Source: Aquabacterium soli
GTDB lineage: Bacteria; Pseudomonadota; Gammaproteobacteria; Burkholderiales; Burkholderiaceae_C
Direction: 5' to 3'
Assembly: GCF_003933735.1 (NCBI RefSeq)
Contig: NZ_RSED01000020.1
Coordinates: forward strand, 1-34,633
DNA: 34,633 nucleotides
The notes under the pieces: generated by a model
The model's input: only the letters and a program-made list of their open reading frames with translations
Database searches by the model: none
Told to the model about the DNA's origin: nothing
Shown here: one piece after another, positions 1 to 7,876 of the stretch
Layout: each line of letters begins with the position of its first letter
Numbering within the stretch: the stretch's first letter is position 1
Translations under genes and position numbers: made by a program

Positions 1-21
1 AGTTTTCGGTCGGCGTCAACA
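1..21. mobile_element. Possible terminal inverted repeat of an IS21-like element
   Basis: Read on the minus strand, these bases begin TGTTGACGCCGACCGAAAAC. This resembles the outer end of IS21-family elements, which start with TGT and carry a GAAAACTGACCC-like stretch. The efflux gene at 22-249 loses its reading frame exactly here, as expected at an insertion junction. Only about 21 bases of the element lie in the window, so no transposase or second end can be seen. The family assignment is from memory of such ends. Confidence 0.4.
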
Positions 22-249
22 GGCGACGTTAACCTGCAACTGCTGCGCGCTTATGCGCGGGCTCTGCTGCTCCGCGATAAGGCGTGCCTCAGCAAAATCG
101 AGGGCGTAGCCTACAGGCGAAACAAGCGCACTGCCCGCCAATGCGATGCTGATAGCTTTCAGACGATGCAATCGCATCGAGGCCGGCGTTGTGCCTCGGC
201 CGTACGCCGACGGGCGCCCCTCGGGGGCGCCAAAAAAGGGAGTAAACAT
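16..249 (-). pseudogene. 5' remnant of a TolC/CzcC-type outer-membrane efflux protein gene
   Basis: The frame encodes a basic start, a hydrophobic signal segment (about residues 30-49, ending VGYA) and then LDFAEARLIAEQQSPRISA. This resembles the first helix of outer-membrane factors such as CzcC and CusC, which form the outer channel of RND metal efflux pumps. The family is normally about 420 residues, but here the frame ends after 77, where insertion-element-like sequence begins. Two starts are possible. ATG at 249 has a good GAGGAC ribosome site. ATG at 177 places the signal peptide at the very N-terminus but has a weak site. The gene lies downstream of the Cys/Met-rich gene at 325-780 on the same strand. 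No function is expected from this fragment. Confidence 0.55.
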
Positions 250-324
250 GGTTGTCCTCGGAATTGGTATTCACGAAATCACGTGGTCTGCCGCATCGGT
301 GCGCGGCGAGCACGGATCGGCGTG

Positions 325-780
325 TCAATTCCGCAGGACTTGAAACGTGAGATAGATCGGGGGAAAGCCCGCGCGGGGATTGGGAGGAATGTAGGTAACG
401 TGCCGCCTGAGGGCTACCCGGTCGAGAACCAACCCGGGCAGCGAGTTGGGGAGCCACATCACGTGCGCCGCGAGAAACTGAATGTCCAGCCCCTGCCATG
501 AAAGCGCCGACTCCCGATCGCCACTGCAATGAGCGTGGCACAACTGTGGCGCTTCGCTGTCCATGGAATCAGGCATGCCGGTGCAATCCGACATTGGCAA
601 CTTGTCAGCCTGCTGCATCGAGATCGTGGCACGCATTTGCGTGGTTTCCACAGATGCCCTCGGGTCTGGCTTGGGACAGACGTACATCGCCATCGCAACC
701 TGCGAGAAAAGCAAGGTTACGACTAGGCCGCTGGTAATCCAGCGGCTCCATCTTGCGAGAAGGCGCCTTAAGCCGATCAT
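325..780 (-). CDS. Small exported Cys/Met/His-rich protein of a metal-efflux locus
   Basis: The product has 151 residues. It starts with a basic segment and a hydrophobic stretch (about 14-32) that could be a signal peptide or a signal anchor. The middle part (about 60-86) is rich in possible metal ligands: several Met, then C, and a CHAHC motif. I do not recognise a named family, but small proteins of this build often precede CusC/CzcC-type genes in Burkholderiales. Here the next gene, 75 bp downstream on the same strand, is the remnant of such an outer-membrane factor. A periplasmic metal-binding helper role is inferred from this composition and context only. Confidence 0.6.
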   Translation of the reverse strand: MIGLRRLLARWSRWITSGLVVTLLFSQVAMAMYVCPKPDPRASVETTQMRATISMQQADKLPMSDCTGMPDSMDSEAPQLCHAHCSGDRESALSWQGLDIQFLAAHVMWLPNSLPGLVLDRVALRRHVTYIPPNPRAGFPPIYLTFQVLRN

Positions 781-922
781 GCGGACATACTATTGGAAGT
801 TGTAGGGAGTTGAATTGATCAAGGTCAGTTTCCAGGATGAATTGATGCGTCTGGACGGCGCCTTGGCCCGAACCGGCACCCGCTGCAAATCCACCGGCAA
901 GGGCGGCCACCGCACGTGGTTG

Positions 923-1564
923 TCATGCTTTACGCGCCTCGGCAACTCGCAAGGCTCTAAGCTCAAATCGATCAGCTACAAGATTCGTCTGCCCCGAGAG
1001 TCGCTGCAGGTGCGTAATGACCTCGTAGGGGCCATCGGCTATTGGGCGCGTGCAGATTCCGCACTGGCTAGCGGTTTCGATGCGTGATCGCGAAGAAATC
1101 CCTACGCCATATCCAGCTGCGACCCAGAGCAATAACATCTCAAAAGAACTGACATGCTGGACATTCGGCCTTTCCGTTGATGACATGGAGGACAGGTACT
1201 GGTCCAGCGGAGGAGAATATTCGGCCTTCCATCGAAACACGGAGTGCTCCTTAAGTTCGTCTATTCTGATTGACTGCTGCCGGAGCAGTGGGTATCGCAG
1301 CGGCGTGGCAAGAGCTGTCGCCTCGAACCAAATAGAAAGACTCTTGAGCGAAGAATCGCTCACCTGCTTCAGAGAAAGGCCGACGTCGAAGCGCCGTTTG
1401 TACAGGCCCGTAATGAGATCGCTCGCCGTAACCTCATTAAATTCCATAGAAACTTCGGGCTCCTCCGCGCGCTGCAGGGCAAGCAATGCAGCTAGGTACG
1501 AAGAGGCCACACCAGGCGCTATGGCGAGCCTGAGCTGTGGGCGTGGGCTGGTGGCGTCGTGCAT
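923..1564 (-). CDS. LysR-type effector-binding domain protein lacking the HTH domain
   Basis: The 213-residue product starts MHDATSPRPQLRLAIAPG. Nearly all of it matches a LysR co-inducer-binding domain: the opening RLAIAPG strand, EEPEVSMEF, the RFDVGLSL segment and the late AAGYGVGI strand. The usual N-terminal winged HTH of about 60 residues and the linker helix are missing. The frame extends upstream to a TTG at 1669, but those extra 35 residues do not look like an HTH and would run across the dyad at 1623-1643, so ATG 1564 is preferred. It is divergent from the XRE gene at 1672. It may act as an effector sensor working with another regulator, or be a decayed regulator. Confidence 0.65.
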   Translation of the reverse strand: MHDATSPRPQLRLAIAPGVASSYLAALLALQRAEEPEVSMEFNEVTASDLITGLYKRRFDVGLSLKQVSDSSLKSLSIWFEATALATPLRYPLLRQQSIRIDELKEHSVFRWKAEYSPPLDQYLSSMSSTERPNVQHVSSFEMLLLWVAAGYGVGISSRSRIETASQCGICTRPIADGPYEVITHLQRLSGQTNLVADRFELRALRVAEARKA

Positions 1565-1622
1565 GAGAGGCCCCAAGAAGCGATAAGACAAGGATGGAAA
1601 GTCTTCATGATAGCTAGTTTGA

Positions 1623-1643
1623 GTTAAACTTAACGTGGTTAAA
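1623..1643. promoter_or_regulatory. AT-rich dyad between divergent regulator genes, candidate operator
   Basis: GTTAAACTTAAC (1623-1634) is an inverted repeat with 5-bp arms GTTAA/TTAAC and a 2-bp centre. A further GGTTAAA follows at 1637-1643. The patch is distinctly AT-rich in GC-rich DNA and lies just upstream of the XRE gene and upstream of the divergent LysR-like effector gene. An operator for the XRE protein is the simplest reading. This is inferred from position and symmetry. Confidence 0.4.
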
Positions 1644-1671
1644 TTGTTTGGACTGTTCGACGCTTCCAAGG

Positions 1672-1977
1672 ATGGAGAAGCGAACTGTCCGACGAGGCCG
1701 TCCCCCAGGAACTACCACTTTCGACGCCGAGCCAGCGTTGGCATTCGGAGCGGCCGTTCGTGTCGCCCGCCTGACGCAAGGTGTTGCTCAGGAAGAACTG
1801 GCTGCGAAAGCAGGGATCGAGCGATCGCACATGGGCAAAATAGAGCGTGGGGAGCACATGCCCACTCTCGCTCTGATCTTAAGAATCGCCGCCGGACTCA
1901 AGCTCAGTGCTGCGGAACTCGTCAGCGCAGCCGAACGCAATCTTCGTGCCGCGGCGCACGATTCAGATAGGCATTGA
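1672..1977 (+). CDS. XRE-family regulator with an AT-hook-like N-terminus
   Basis: The product has 101 residues and starts MEKRTVRRGRPPGTTTFD. The RRGRPPG segment (residues 7-13) fits the AT-hook core GRP flanked by basic residues. Residues about 24-82 form a Cro/C1-type HTH: VARLTQGVAQEELAAKAGIE, then RSHMGKIERGEHMPTL, then LILRIAAGLKLSAAEL. In-frame TTG (1648) and an overlapping GTG (1635, other frame) lie upstream, but ATG 1672 gives the expected family N-terminus. It ends 4 bp from the end of the convergent LysR gene. It probably binds the dyad just upstream and controls itself and the divergent LysR-like effector gene. Confidence 0.75.
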   Translation: MEKRTVRRGRPPGTTTFDAEPALAFGAAVRVARLTQGVAQEELAAKAGIERSHMGKIERGEHMPTLALILRIAAGLKLSAAELVSAAERNLRAAAHDSDRH

Positions 1978-1981
1978 CGCT

Positions 1982-2872
1982 TTAGTCATCCGGAGGTCCT
2001 CGCAGACGTTCGATGAAGCGATCCAGCGAAACCGATGAGTTGCTGCTTTCTGGCCGAAGCAGATAGGTTGTGATTACCGCCGTGTCCTGCGCCAGAGGGC
2101 GAATCACCACGTCCGGCCTCTGGCTGATGGGAATCTTGGTCGCCGTCATGAAACCAATCCCATAGCCTGCGCCGACGAGCGTTAGCATCATGTCCAGCGA
2201 CGACACTTCTTCGACAACGTTGAGTCTGTGTTCCAGAACCTGTAGCAGCCGATTTAGTTCTCGGCAGTAGCCTTCGCAGGCCAGTTTGTCGCACAGAACC
2301 AGTGGGTGACCCTGAAGTTCGTTCAGCGGAACTTGCTTGTGCGCAAGAAGCGAGTGCCGCGCTGGCACGGCGATCACAATCGGGTCTCGCCAGATCGGTT
2401 CAGCCACGATGCCTTCGCCAACATCCGCCGCATGTGCAAATCCGATCGTGAAGTCGCCAGACCGTAGGCCCCGTATCTGCTCGGTCAGCGGTACCTCGGA
2501 GAGACGTATCTCGACCTCGGGCTCTTCCGCGCGGCAACGAGCTAGGAACGCCGATAGTCGTGGGTCCATCGCACCATCGGAAATTGCAATGCGCAGGCTG
2601 CCCCTCAGGCCCGCGGCAATTGCTCTGGCATTCTCACGCGCTTGCTCCAGGACAGTGAAGAGTCGGCGGGTGTCCTGCAAGAATGCCGCCCCCGCCACGG
2701 TCAGCCGTGTGCCCCTGCGGTCGCGGTCAAACAGCGTGACCCCAAGCTCATCTTCCAATTCCTTGATCGCGCGAGACAAGGGGGGTTGCTCTATATGCAG
2801 CCTCTCGGCCGCCCGCGTGAAATGCAACTCCTCTGCTAAGACGACAAAGCATCGTAGATGACGCAACTCCAT
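1982..2872 (-). CDS. LysR-family transcriptional regulator
   Basis: This is a full-length LysR-type regulator of 296 residues. The N-terminal winged HTH (residues 1-60) reads MELRHLRCFVVLAEELHFTR, then AAERLHIEQPPLSRAIKELE, DELGVTLFDR. The linker helix and effector-binding domain (about 87-290) follow. Start ATG 2872 is preferred over an upstream in-frame start because MELRHL is the canonical N-terminus and GAGGAG lies 9 bases upstream. No divergent metabolic gene adjoins it, so its target is unknown. Its effector domain shares motifs with the HTH-less protein at 923-1564 (EEPEV, the GAGYGIGF/AAGYGVGI strand), so the two may be old paralogues. Confidence 0.9.
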   Translation of the reverse strand: MELRHLRCFVVLAEELHFTRAAERLHIEQPPLSRAIKELEDELGVTLFDRDRRGTRLTVAGAAFLQDTRRLFTVLEQARENARAIAAGLRGSLRIAISDGAMDPRLSAFLARCRAEEPEVEIRLSEVPLTEQIRGLRSGDFTIGFAHAADVGEGIVAEPIWRDPIVIAVPARHSLLAHKQVPLNELQGHPLVLCDKLACEGYCRELNRLLQVLEHRLNVVEEVSSLDMMLTLVGAGYGIGFMTATKIPISQRPDVVIRPLAQDTAVITTYLLRPESSNSSVSLDRFIERLRGPPDD

Positions 2873-3032
2873 AAATCGGGCTCCTCGCAAGTTCTCATTC
2901 GCGCCAGATGTCCCGTGGACGAATCACGGTGGACGGGGAGGCTGGATCCATTTCAGGGAAGTTGATGCGCTTGACATCGCAAAAACTGGCATCTTGAGCG
3001 CTCGTGGTTGCTCGTGACGCGTCCCAAGCGCG

Positions 3033-3055
3033 CGCGCGCCCGATCGGGGCGCGCG
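3033..3055. terminator. GC-rich hairpin downstream of copK
   Basis: CGCGCGCCC (3033-3041) pairs perfectly with GGGCGCGCG (3047-3055) around a 5-base loop, giving a 9-bp stem. It lies about 50 bp past the copK stop, inside the 233-bp gap between copK and the LysR gene. No clear T-run follows on either strand, so intrinsic termination is only probable. Confidence 0.4.
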
Positions 3056-3105
3056 TCTCTGTCACACTGTGCAGAAGCTTTGAAAAGCACCGCACACCCG
3101 CGGCG

Positions 3106-3390
3106 TCATCCGCCGTGCTCTTTTTGTAGCAGCGACCCGAGGCGAGCGACTTCATTGCTGGTGATCGCGATGTTGCGCCCATCCTTCGTCGACACCGAAG
3201 CTCCGACATTGAGATAGACGGCGCGCCCGAAGCGGCTTTCCTGTGCCATCTTTCCGTCCTTGAAGATGTACAGCGTTCCTCCGTCAGCCAAGGGAACCAT
3301 TTCCTTGGCTGCTTGGGCTGCTGCATGACCGGCGAAGGCTGGCACGGAGAGAGCGCTCAACAGGGCGGCAATGACAATTTGCGATTTCAT
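3106..3390 (-). CDS. copK: CopK-family periplasmic copper-resistance protein, Met ligands lost
   Basis: The 94-residue precursor has a Sec signal (about residues 1-20, ending PAFA) and then a small beta-rich domain. LADGGTLYIFKDGKMAQESR, FGRAV, KDGRNI and NEVARL align well with Cupriavidus metallidurans CopK, a periplasmic Cu(I)/Cu(II)-binding protein. Start ATG 3390 has AAGGAG 7 bases upstream. Of the CopK Cu(I) ligands Met28, Met38, Met44 and Met54 (mature numbering, recalled), the aligned residues here are Gln, Leu, Val and Ile. Only Met26 of the central cluster is kept. Copper binding by the classical tetrathioether site is therefore unlikely. The gene stands apart from copD by a 128-bp gap with a cop-box-like half site, suggesting its own promoter. 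Confidence 0.85.
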   Translation of the reverse strand: MKSQIVIAALLSALSVPAFAGHAAAQAAKEMVPLADGGTLYIFKDGKMAQESRFGRAVYLNVGASVSTKDGRNIAITSNEVARLGSLLQKEHGG

Positions 3391-3475
3391 GATCGACTCC
3401 TTTGTAAAAACGACGACAACTTGCGCCGCGTCGTTAAATGTAAAAGCAGGCGGTCTACAGAGCGCTTACCCGTGC

Positions 3476-3493
3476 ATTACATTCAATTCATGT
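3476..3493 (-). promoter_or_regulatory. Degenerate cop-box-like site upstream of copK
   Basis: ATTACATTCA (3476-3485) is identical to the first ten bases of the perfect cop box at 11413-11428. The second half here is ATTCATGT instead of TGTAAT, so the site is half-conserved. It lies 86 bp upstream of the copK start, in the only intergenic space between copD and copK. CopR control of copK is a reasonable inference. Confidence 0.4.
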
Positions 3494-3518
3494 GCTGTCA
3501 TCTGCCGCCCATGAAGGA

Positions 3519-4445
3519 CTAGGTTCCAGTGGGAGACAAGATGCCAAGCCATGCAACGCTCGCCAGAACCAAAACGGCCAAGGTCGCCTCCGTGAACAGA
3601 CTCTGCCTAAGCTTAATGACTGCCTGTGCGCGATTGCCTGCCTTCAAAGCTGCCTCCAGGCTCGGGCTCAACCGATACCGATTGGCAGCAGCCAACGCCA
3701 GCATGCCTGCGAAAAGCAAGAGCTTTACCATCAGCAGCCGGCCATACAGCGTCGAGATGAGCGGATCAAACGATGGTCCGGCGATCAACAGGTAATTGAG
3801 AATTCCACTCACGACGAGTGCAGCCACGATCGCTGTACCTATGCGAGCAAAGCCATTCGACGTCCGACTGAGGACCGCTACCGGGTCTTGCGCGACATCC
3901 CGCTTGTGGGATGCCAGCATCAAGAACGCCACCAATGCGCCCACCCAAGCGCCCGCTGCCCAGAGGTGCGTGATATCCGACGCAAGATGGATGTAGCCGC
4001 GAACGCCGTCGTCCATCGCGCCGTGGCCTGCCCACGCAAGGGTCGCCAGCGCCACGCCGGTGGAGAGCGCCATCACTGCAAATCGCAAGGTAGCGTTCAA
4101 TTTCAACATTGCGACGAGCACACACACCAACAGCGCGAGGATGCGAATGCACCAGGCGATGCCCATGTGCGTGCCCGTAATGAGCATGTCGAAGACGTGC
4201 GTTGACAGCTCCGCGTAGCTCTGGGCACCGGACATGGCCTTGGCCATGACCGTCATGCCCCACATCGACAGGGCAATGCCGATGGCAGCGGATGCGCCAA
4301 TGAGGACGCGATAGCGGCGCGAGATCGTCGAGGATCGCTCGTCGTTGCCCAAAGCATAGAGACCGAACATGGCGACGCCAAACGCCGCCGCCAGGTCCAG
4401 ATACAGCGCCAGGCGCAGGACGATGGTCAACCAATCCCCGGCCAT
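3519..4445 (-). CDS. copD: CopD-family copper-resistance inner-membrane protein
   Basis: The 308-residue product has about eight hydrophobic membrane segments, starting at residue 5 (LTIVLRLALYLDLAAAFGVA). This is the usual size and layout of CopD. The conserved segment ITHLWAAGAWVGAL near the middle, with His and Trp, is typical. CopD is thought to work with CopC in moving copper across the inner membrane. The gene follows copC with only 4 bp between them, so the two are surely co-transcribed. Membership of the family is clear. The direction of transport is not settled in the family. Confidence 0.9.
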   Translation of the reverse strand: MAGDWLTIVLRLALYLDLAAAFGVAMFGLYALGNDERSSTISRRYRVLIGASAAIGIALSMWGMTVMAKAMSGAQSYAELSTHVFDMLITGTHMGIAWCIRILALLVCVLVAMLKLNATLRFAVMALSTGVALATLAWAGHGAMDDGVRGYIHLASDITHLWAAGAWVGALVAFLMLASHKRDVAQDPVAVLSRTSNGFARIGTAIVAALVVSGILNYLLIAGPSFDPLISTLYGRLLMVKLLLFAGMLALAAANRYRLSPSLEAALKAGNRAQAVIKLRQSLFTEATLAVLVLASVAWLGILSPTGT

Positions 4446-4449
4446 GGGC

Positions 4450-4836
4450 TTACTTCACCTTGAAGGTGACGTTACCCGAGATCGGATGCGTGTCCGAGGA
4501 GACGGCGCGCCATTCGACGCGATAGTCACCGGGCTGGAGCGCCTGTGCCGGCGTGATGACCATGGTCTTGCCGTCGCCGGCAGCCGCGACGCTGGCGTTG
4601 ATCTTCATCGGGCCATGGCTCGCCATTCCCGGCATGCCAGTCATGACAAGGCTCGCGGTGGAGAACTGCGGCACCAGCGTCTCGGAGAACTTCAGCTCGA
4701 TGGTGGCTGGCGCGGAAACCTGCGACTTGTCGGCCGGCGTTGAAGACACCAGCGAAGGATGCGCGAATGCGGCGGTGGCGAACAGACCAGCAGCGATCGG
4801 CGCGACGAGCTTGGCGATGAAATGTGAACGGGTCAT
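4450..4836 (-). CDS. copC: CopC-family periplasmic copper-binding protein
   Basis: The precursor has 128 residues with a signal peptide ending in FAHPSLVSSTP, so the mature protein should begin with His, as in CopC proteins that use an N-terminal His to bind Cu(II). A second conserved His lies in SSDTHPISGNV near the C-terminus. The Met-rich loop MTGMPGMASHGPM is the Cu(I) site region. An in-frame start further upstream (4899) would place 21 odd residues before the signal, so ATG 4836 is chosen, although its ribosome site is weak. It is separated from copF by 140 bp in which no clear regulatory motif was seen. Confidence 0.92.
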   Translation of the reverse strand: MTRSHFIAKLVAPIAAGLFATAAFAHPSLVSSTPADKSQVSAPATIELKFSETLVPQFSTASLVMTGMPGMASHGPMKINASVAAAGDGKTMVITPAQALQPGDYRVEWRAVSSDTHPISGNVTFKVK

Positions 4837-4976
4837 AGAAGTTTCTACTGGATGTGTGAGGTGTGGTTTAAGAACGAAATGCCGAGATAAGGCTTGCACC
4901 TTCGCAACGGCGTGGAACGAAAAAAACGGTTCGCTGGGCGATAGCAGGCTCCTGTAGGTTCAGAAAGAAAATCCGG

Positions 4977-7457
4977 TCACAGTCGGCTCGCTCTCAGGCG
5001 CAAGGCGTTGCCAACGACGGACGCCGAACTCAGGCTCATCGCCAATGCTGCGATCAGCGGCGACAGCAGCCAGCCCGTGAGGGGATAGAGAACCCCGGCG
5101 GCGATGGGGATGCCCAGCGCGTTGTAGAGGAAGGCGAACATGAGGTTCTGCTTCATGTTGCGCACGGTACTCACCGAGAGCGTGCGAGCGACAGCGATGC
5201 CACGCAGGTCGCCCTTGACAAGCGTGACCTGGGCGCTGTTCATCGCCACGTCGGTTCCCGTTCCCATGGCGATGCCCACGTCTGCCTTCGCCAAGGCCGG
5301 CGCGTCGTTGATGCCGTCACCGGCCATGGCGACGATGCGTCCTTCTTTCTGCAGCCGCTCGATCAACATGAGCTTGTCCGCCGGCTTGACCTCACCATGC
5401 ACCTCGTCGATGCCCAGGCGTGCACCGACGGCTTTGGCGGTGGTCTGCCCGTCCCCGGTGGCCATGATGACCCGCAGGCCCGCAGCCTTCAACGCGGCCA
5501 GGGCCTCGGGGGTGCTGCCCTTGACCGGATCGGATACGGCGAGCAAGCCCGCGAGCTGCCCGTCCACCGCCAGGTACATGACGCTGGCCCCTTCGCCGCG
5601 CAGAGCTTCGGCCTGGGGTACGAGCGGTTCCACCGATACGCCAGACTGTTCCATCAGCACTGTGTTGCCCAACGCCAGTTGCCGGTGCTCAACCTTTCCG
5701 CGCACGCCGATGCCGGTTCCCGATTCAAAGCTCTGAGGCTTCACGAGTTGGAGGCCCTGGGCACGCGCGGCCTGCACGATGGCGTCGGCCAGGGGGTGTT
5801 CACTGCCCTGGTCCAGGCTGGCCGCAAGACGCAGCACCTCATCGTTCGTAAAGCCGGGCGCTGCGACGACCTGATCGAAAGCAGGTCGGCCTTCGGTCAG
5901 GGTTCCTGTCTTGTCGATGACGAGGGTATCGACCTTGCGAAGATTCTCGATCGCCGCGGCATCGCGGAACAGCACGCCCTGCGTGGCGCCACGGCCCGTT
6001 GCGACCATGATCGACATCGGCGTGGCCAGACCCAGCGCGCACGGGCAGGCGATGATCAGGACGGCCACCGCATTGATCAGTCCATAGACCCAGGTGGGCT
6101 GTGGCCCGAAGAATCCCCATACAAAGAGCGTCGTGACCGCAATGGCGACGACGGCCATCACGAAGTAGCCGGCAACGACATCGGCCATGCGTTGCATCGG
6201 TGCCTTGGAACGCTGCGCCTGGGCGACCATCTGGACGATCTGCGACAGAACGGTGTCCGAGCCGATCCGCTCCGAACGCATGACCAGCGCGCCGCTGGTG
6301 TTGAGTGTGGCCCCGATGACCTTGTCGCCCACGCGCTTGCTGACGGGCAGCGGTTCGCCGGTCAGCATGGATTCGTCAATCGAGCTGCTGCCCTCGTGCA
6401 CGATGCCATCCACCGGCACCTTCTCGCCGGGTCGGATGCGCAGCAGGTCGCCGACGTGCACATGGCTGAGCGGCACGTCTTCCTCGCTGCCGTCCGCATT
6501 GATGCGCCGCGCGGTCTTGGGCGCCAGCCCCAGCAGCGACTTGATGGCCGCCGAAGTCTGGGAGCGGGCCTTGAGTTCCAGCACCTGGCCGAGCAGTGTC
6601 AGCGAGATGATGACGGCGGCGGCCTCGAAATACACGCCGACCCGTCCCATGGACATGAAGGAAGCTGGAAACACTTCCGGCGCAACGGTTGCCACAACGC
6701 TGTAGATGAATGCCGCACCTGTTCCCAGGCCGATCAGTGTCCACATGTTCGGGCTGCGGTTGACCACGGACAGCCAGCCGCGGGAGAAGAAGGGCCAGCC
6801 GGCCCACAGCACGATCGGCAACGACAGCACCAACTCGACCCAGCTCTGTGTAGCCATGTCCATCAGGTGCAGCCGCTCGCCCAGCATCGCCAGCGCCAGG
6901 ACCACGAGCGTCAGCGGCAAGGTCCACCAGAAGCGACGCGAGAAGTCACGCAACTCCGGGTTGTCGTCATCGAGGTCGGGCAGCAGAGGCTCCAGCGTCA
7001 TCCCGCACTTGGGGCAGGTTCCCGGATGATCCTGGCGGATCTCCGGGTGCATCGGGCAGGTGTAGATGGTTCCGGGCGCGGTTGGCGATGCCGCCGGGGC
7101 CGGTGAAACTGCGGTGCTGGCATGGTGATGCGGTGCATGGCCGCTGCGTGTGCCTATGCCCGCGTCACCGCTGGCATATCGCGCCGGATCGGCGTCGAAT
7201 TTGGCCTTGCATCCGGTGCTGCAAAACAAGTACGTGTTCCCCAAGTGCGTGGAGCGGTGCTGCGACGCCGCCGTGACCGCCATGCCACACACCGGATCTC
7301 GCGTCGCGGCATCGGGCTGCGTGTGGCTTGAGGACCCGCCCGCATCGTCACTTCCAGCATGGCTGGCGTGATGGTGGTGCGTATGCGGGCCGGACGTTGT
7401 GGCACCCGCCGCCATGCCTGCGTGCTCCTGTCCTGAAGACTTACTGGGTGAATTCAT
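4977..7457 (-). CDS. copF: Cu(I)-exporting P1B-type ATPase with YHS and metal-binding N-terminal domains
   Basis: The product has 826 residues. Domain order: a His-rich leader (HTHHHHASH, 25-33), a YHS domain (54-94, DPVCGMAV and [10 protein letters not shown]), a second His cluster (107-112), a heavy-metal-binding domain (132-156, YTCPMHPEI and CPKCGM), then the ATPase core. Catalytic motifs are all present: TGE 366-368, CPC 471-473 in the transport helix, DKTGT 515-519 (phosphorylated Asp515), HP 554-555 and GDGIND 713-718. YN in the seventh helix and MSLSS in the eighth are the Cu(I)-specific (P1B-1) signature. No HMA (CxxC ferredoxin-like) domain is present, unlike CopA or ATP7. It should pump Cu(I) from cytoplasm to periplasm. 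The symbol follows C. metallidurans CopF usage. Confidence 0.9.
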   Translation of the reverse strand: MNSPSKSSGQEHAGMAAGATTSGPHTHHHHASHAGSDDAGGSSSHTQPDAATRDPVCGMAVTAASQHRSTHLGNTYLFCSTGCKAKFDADPARYASGDAGIGTRSGHAPHHHASTAVSPAPAASPTAPGTIYTCPMHPEIRQDHPGTCPKCGMTLEPLLPDLDDDNPELRDFSRRFWWTLPLTLVVLALAMLGERLHLMDMATQSWVELVLSLPIVLWAGWPFFSRGWLSVVNRSPNMWTLIGLGTGAAFIYSVVATVAPEVFPASFMSMGRVGVYFEAAAVIISLTLLGQVLELKARSQTSAAIKSLLGLAPKTARRINADGSEEDVPLSHVHVGDLLRIRPGEKVPVDGIVHEGSSSIDESMLTGEPLPVSKRVGDKVIGATLNTSGALVMRSERIGSDTVLSQIVQMVAQAQRSKAPMQRMADVVAGYFVMAVVAIAVTTLFVWGFFGPQPTWVYGLINAVAVLIIACPCALGLATPMSIMVATGRGATQGVLFRDAAAIENLRKVDTLVIDKTGTLTEGRPAFDQVVAAPGFTNDEVLRLAASLDQGSEHPLADAIVQAARAQGLQLVKPQSFESGTGIGVRGKVEHRQLALGNTVLMEQSGVSVEPLVPQAEALRGEGASVMYLAVDGQLAGLLAVSDPVKGSTPEALAALKAAGLRVIMATGDGQTTAKAVGARLGIDEVHGEVKPADKLMLIERLQKEGRIVAMAGDGINDAPALAKADVGIAMGTGTDVAMNSAQVTLVKGDLRGIAVARTLSVSTVRNMKQNLMFAFLYNALGIPIAAGVLYPLTGWLLSPLIAALAMSLSSASVVGNALRLRASRL

Positions 7458-7570
7458 AGTGACAAGTGGCCTCCGCCGTTAACCGTTGGTGTCTGGTGAT
7501 CGCAGCAGGCCGCAGGCGCGCAAGGAGACAAGCGCGGCGTCGCGTGCTCGCACGGTGCGAGTGCCTCGAC

Positions 7571-7843
7571 TCATTGCTTCTGCTCCTTGGAGGCTGCGGC
7601 ACCTTCCTCACCCTGACGCGCGGCATGATCGTGTCCGCCGTGGCCGTGACCACGGTGCATGAACAGGTGCATCAGCGGACAAGCCGCCAGCAGCAGGAAG
7701 GGGAGATAGCCGGCAACATGCGCCGTGTGCTCCTTGAGCAGGAAATACGCGGCGACAGCGGCGATGATGAGGAACGCCACGCCGTAGCGCGATCGCCAGA
7801 ACCGGGGACGATCGCTGGGGGTCTGTGTGTGCTGATGCTGCAT
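7571..7843 (-). CDS. DUF2933-family small membrane protein
   Basis: The product has 90 residues: one or two hydrophobic segments (about 21-36 and 44-58, GYLPFLLLAACPLMHLFMHR) and a His/Gly tail (HRGHGHGGHDH). The LLPFLLxxACPLxHxFxH signature is that of DUF2933, small membrane proteins that recur in copper and other metal loci. The CPLMH segment and His tail could bind metal, but no function has been shown that I know of. It lies between the DUF411 gene (33 bp gap) and copF (113 bp gap). A paralogue is found at 14281-14607. Confidence 0.8.
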   Translation of the reverse strand: MQHQHTQTPSDRPRFWRSRYGVAFLIIAAVAAYFLLKEHTAHVAGYLPFLLLAACPLMHLFMHRGHGHGGHDHAARQGEEGAAASKEQKQ

Positions 7844-7876
7844 GGCATATCTCCACGAAGAAGGGTTGATGGATGG

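Noticed and set aside
213..231. GGCGCCCC/GGGGCGCC hairpin with a T-run next to it, as a terminator
   Set aside because: On the minus strand the T-run comes before the stem, not after it, and the site lies just inside the efflux gene start.
815..828. TTGATCAAGGTCAG, a partial FNR box
   Set aside because: The second half does not match ATCAA and the place does not fit a promoter for either neighbour.
815..1087. Open frame of 90 codons on the plus strand
   Set aside because: It overlaps the end of the LysR-like effector gene and shows no family features.
5397..7106. Long open frame (569 codons) on the plus strand
   Set aside because: It lies opposite the P-type ATPase gene, whose motifs are all intact. 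Long antisense frames are common in GC-rich DNA.
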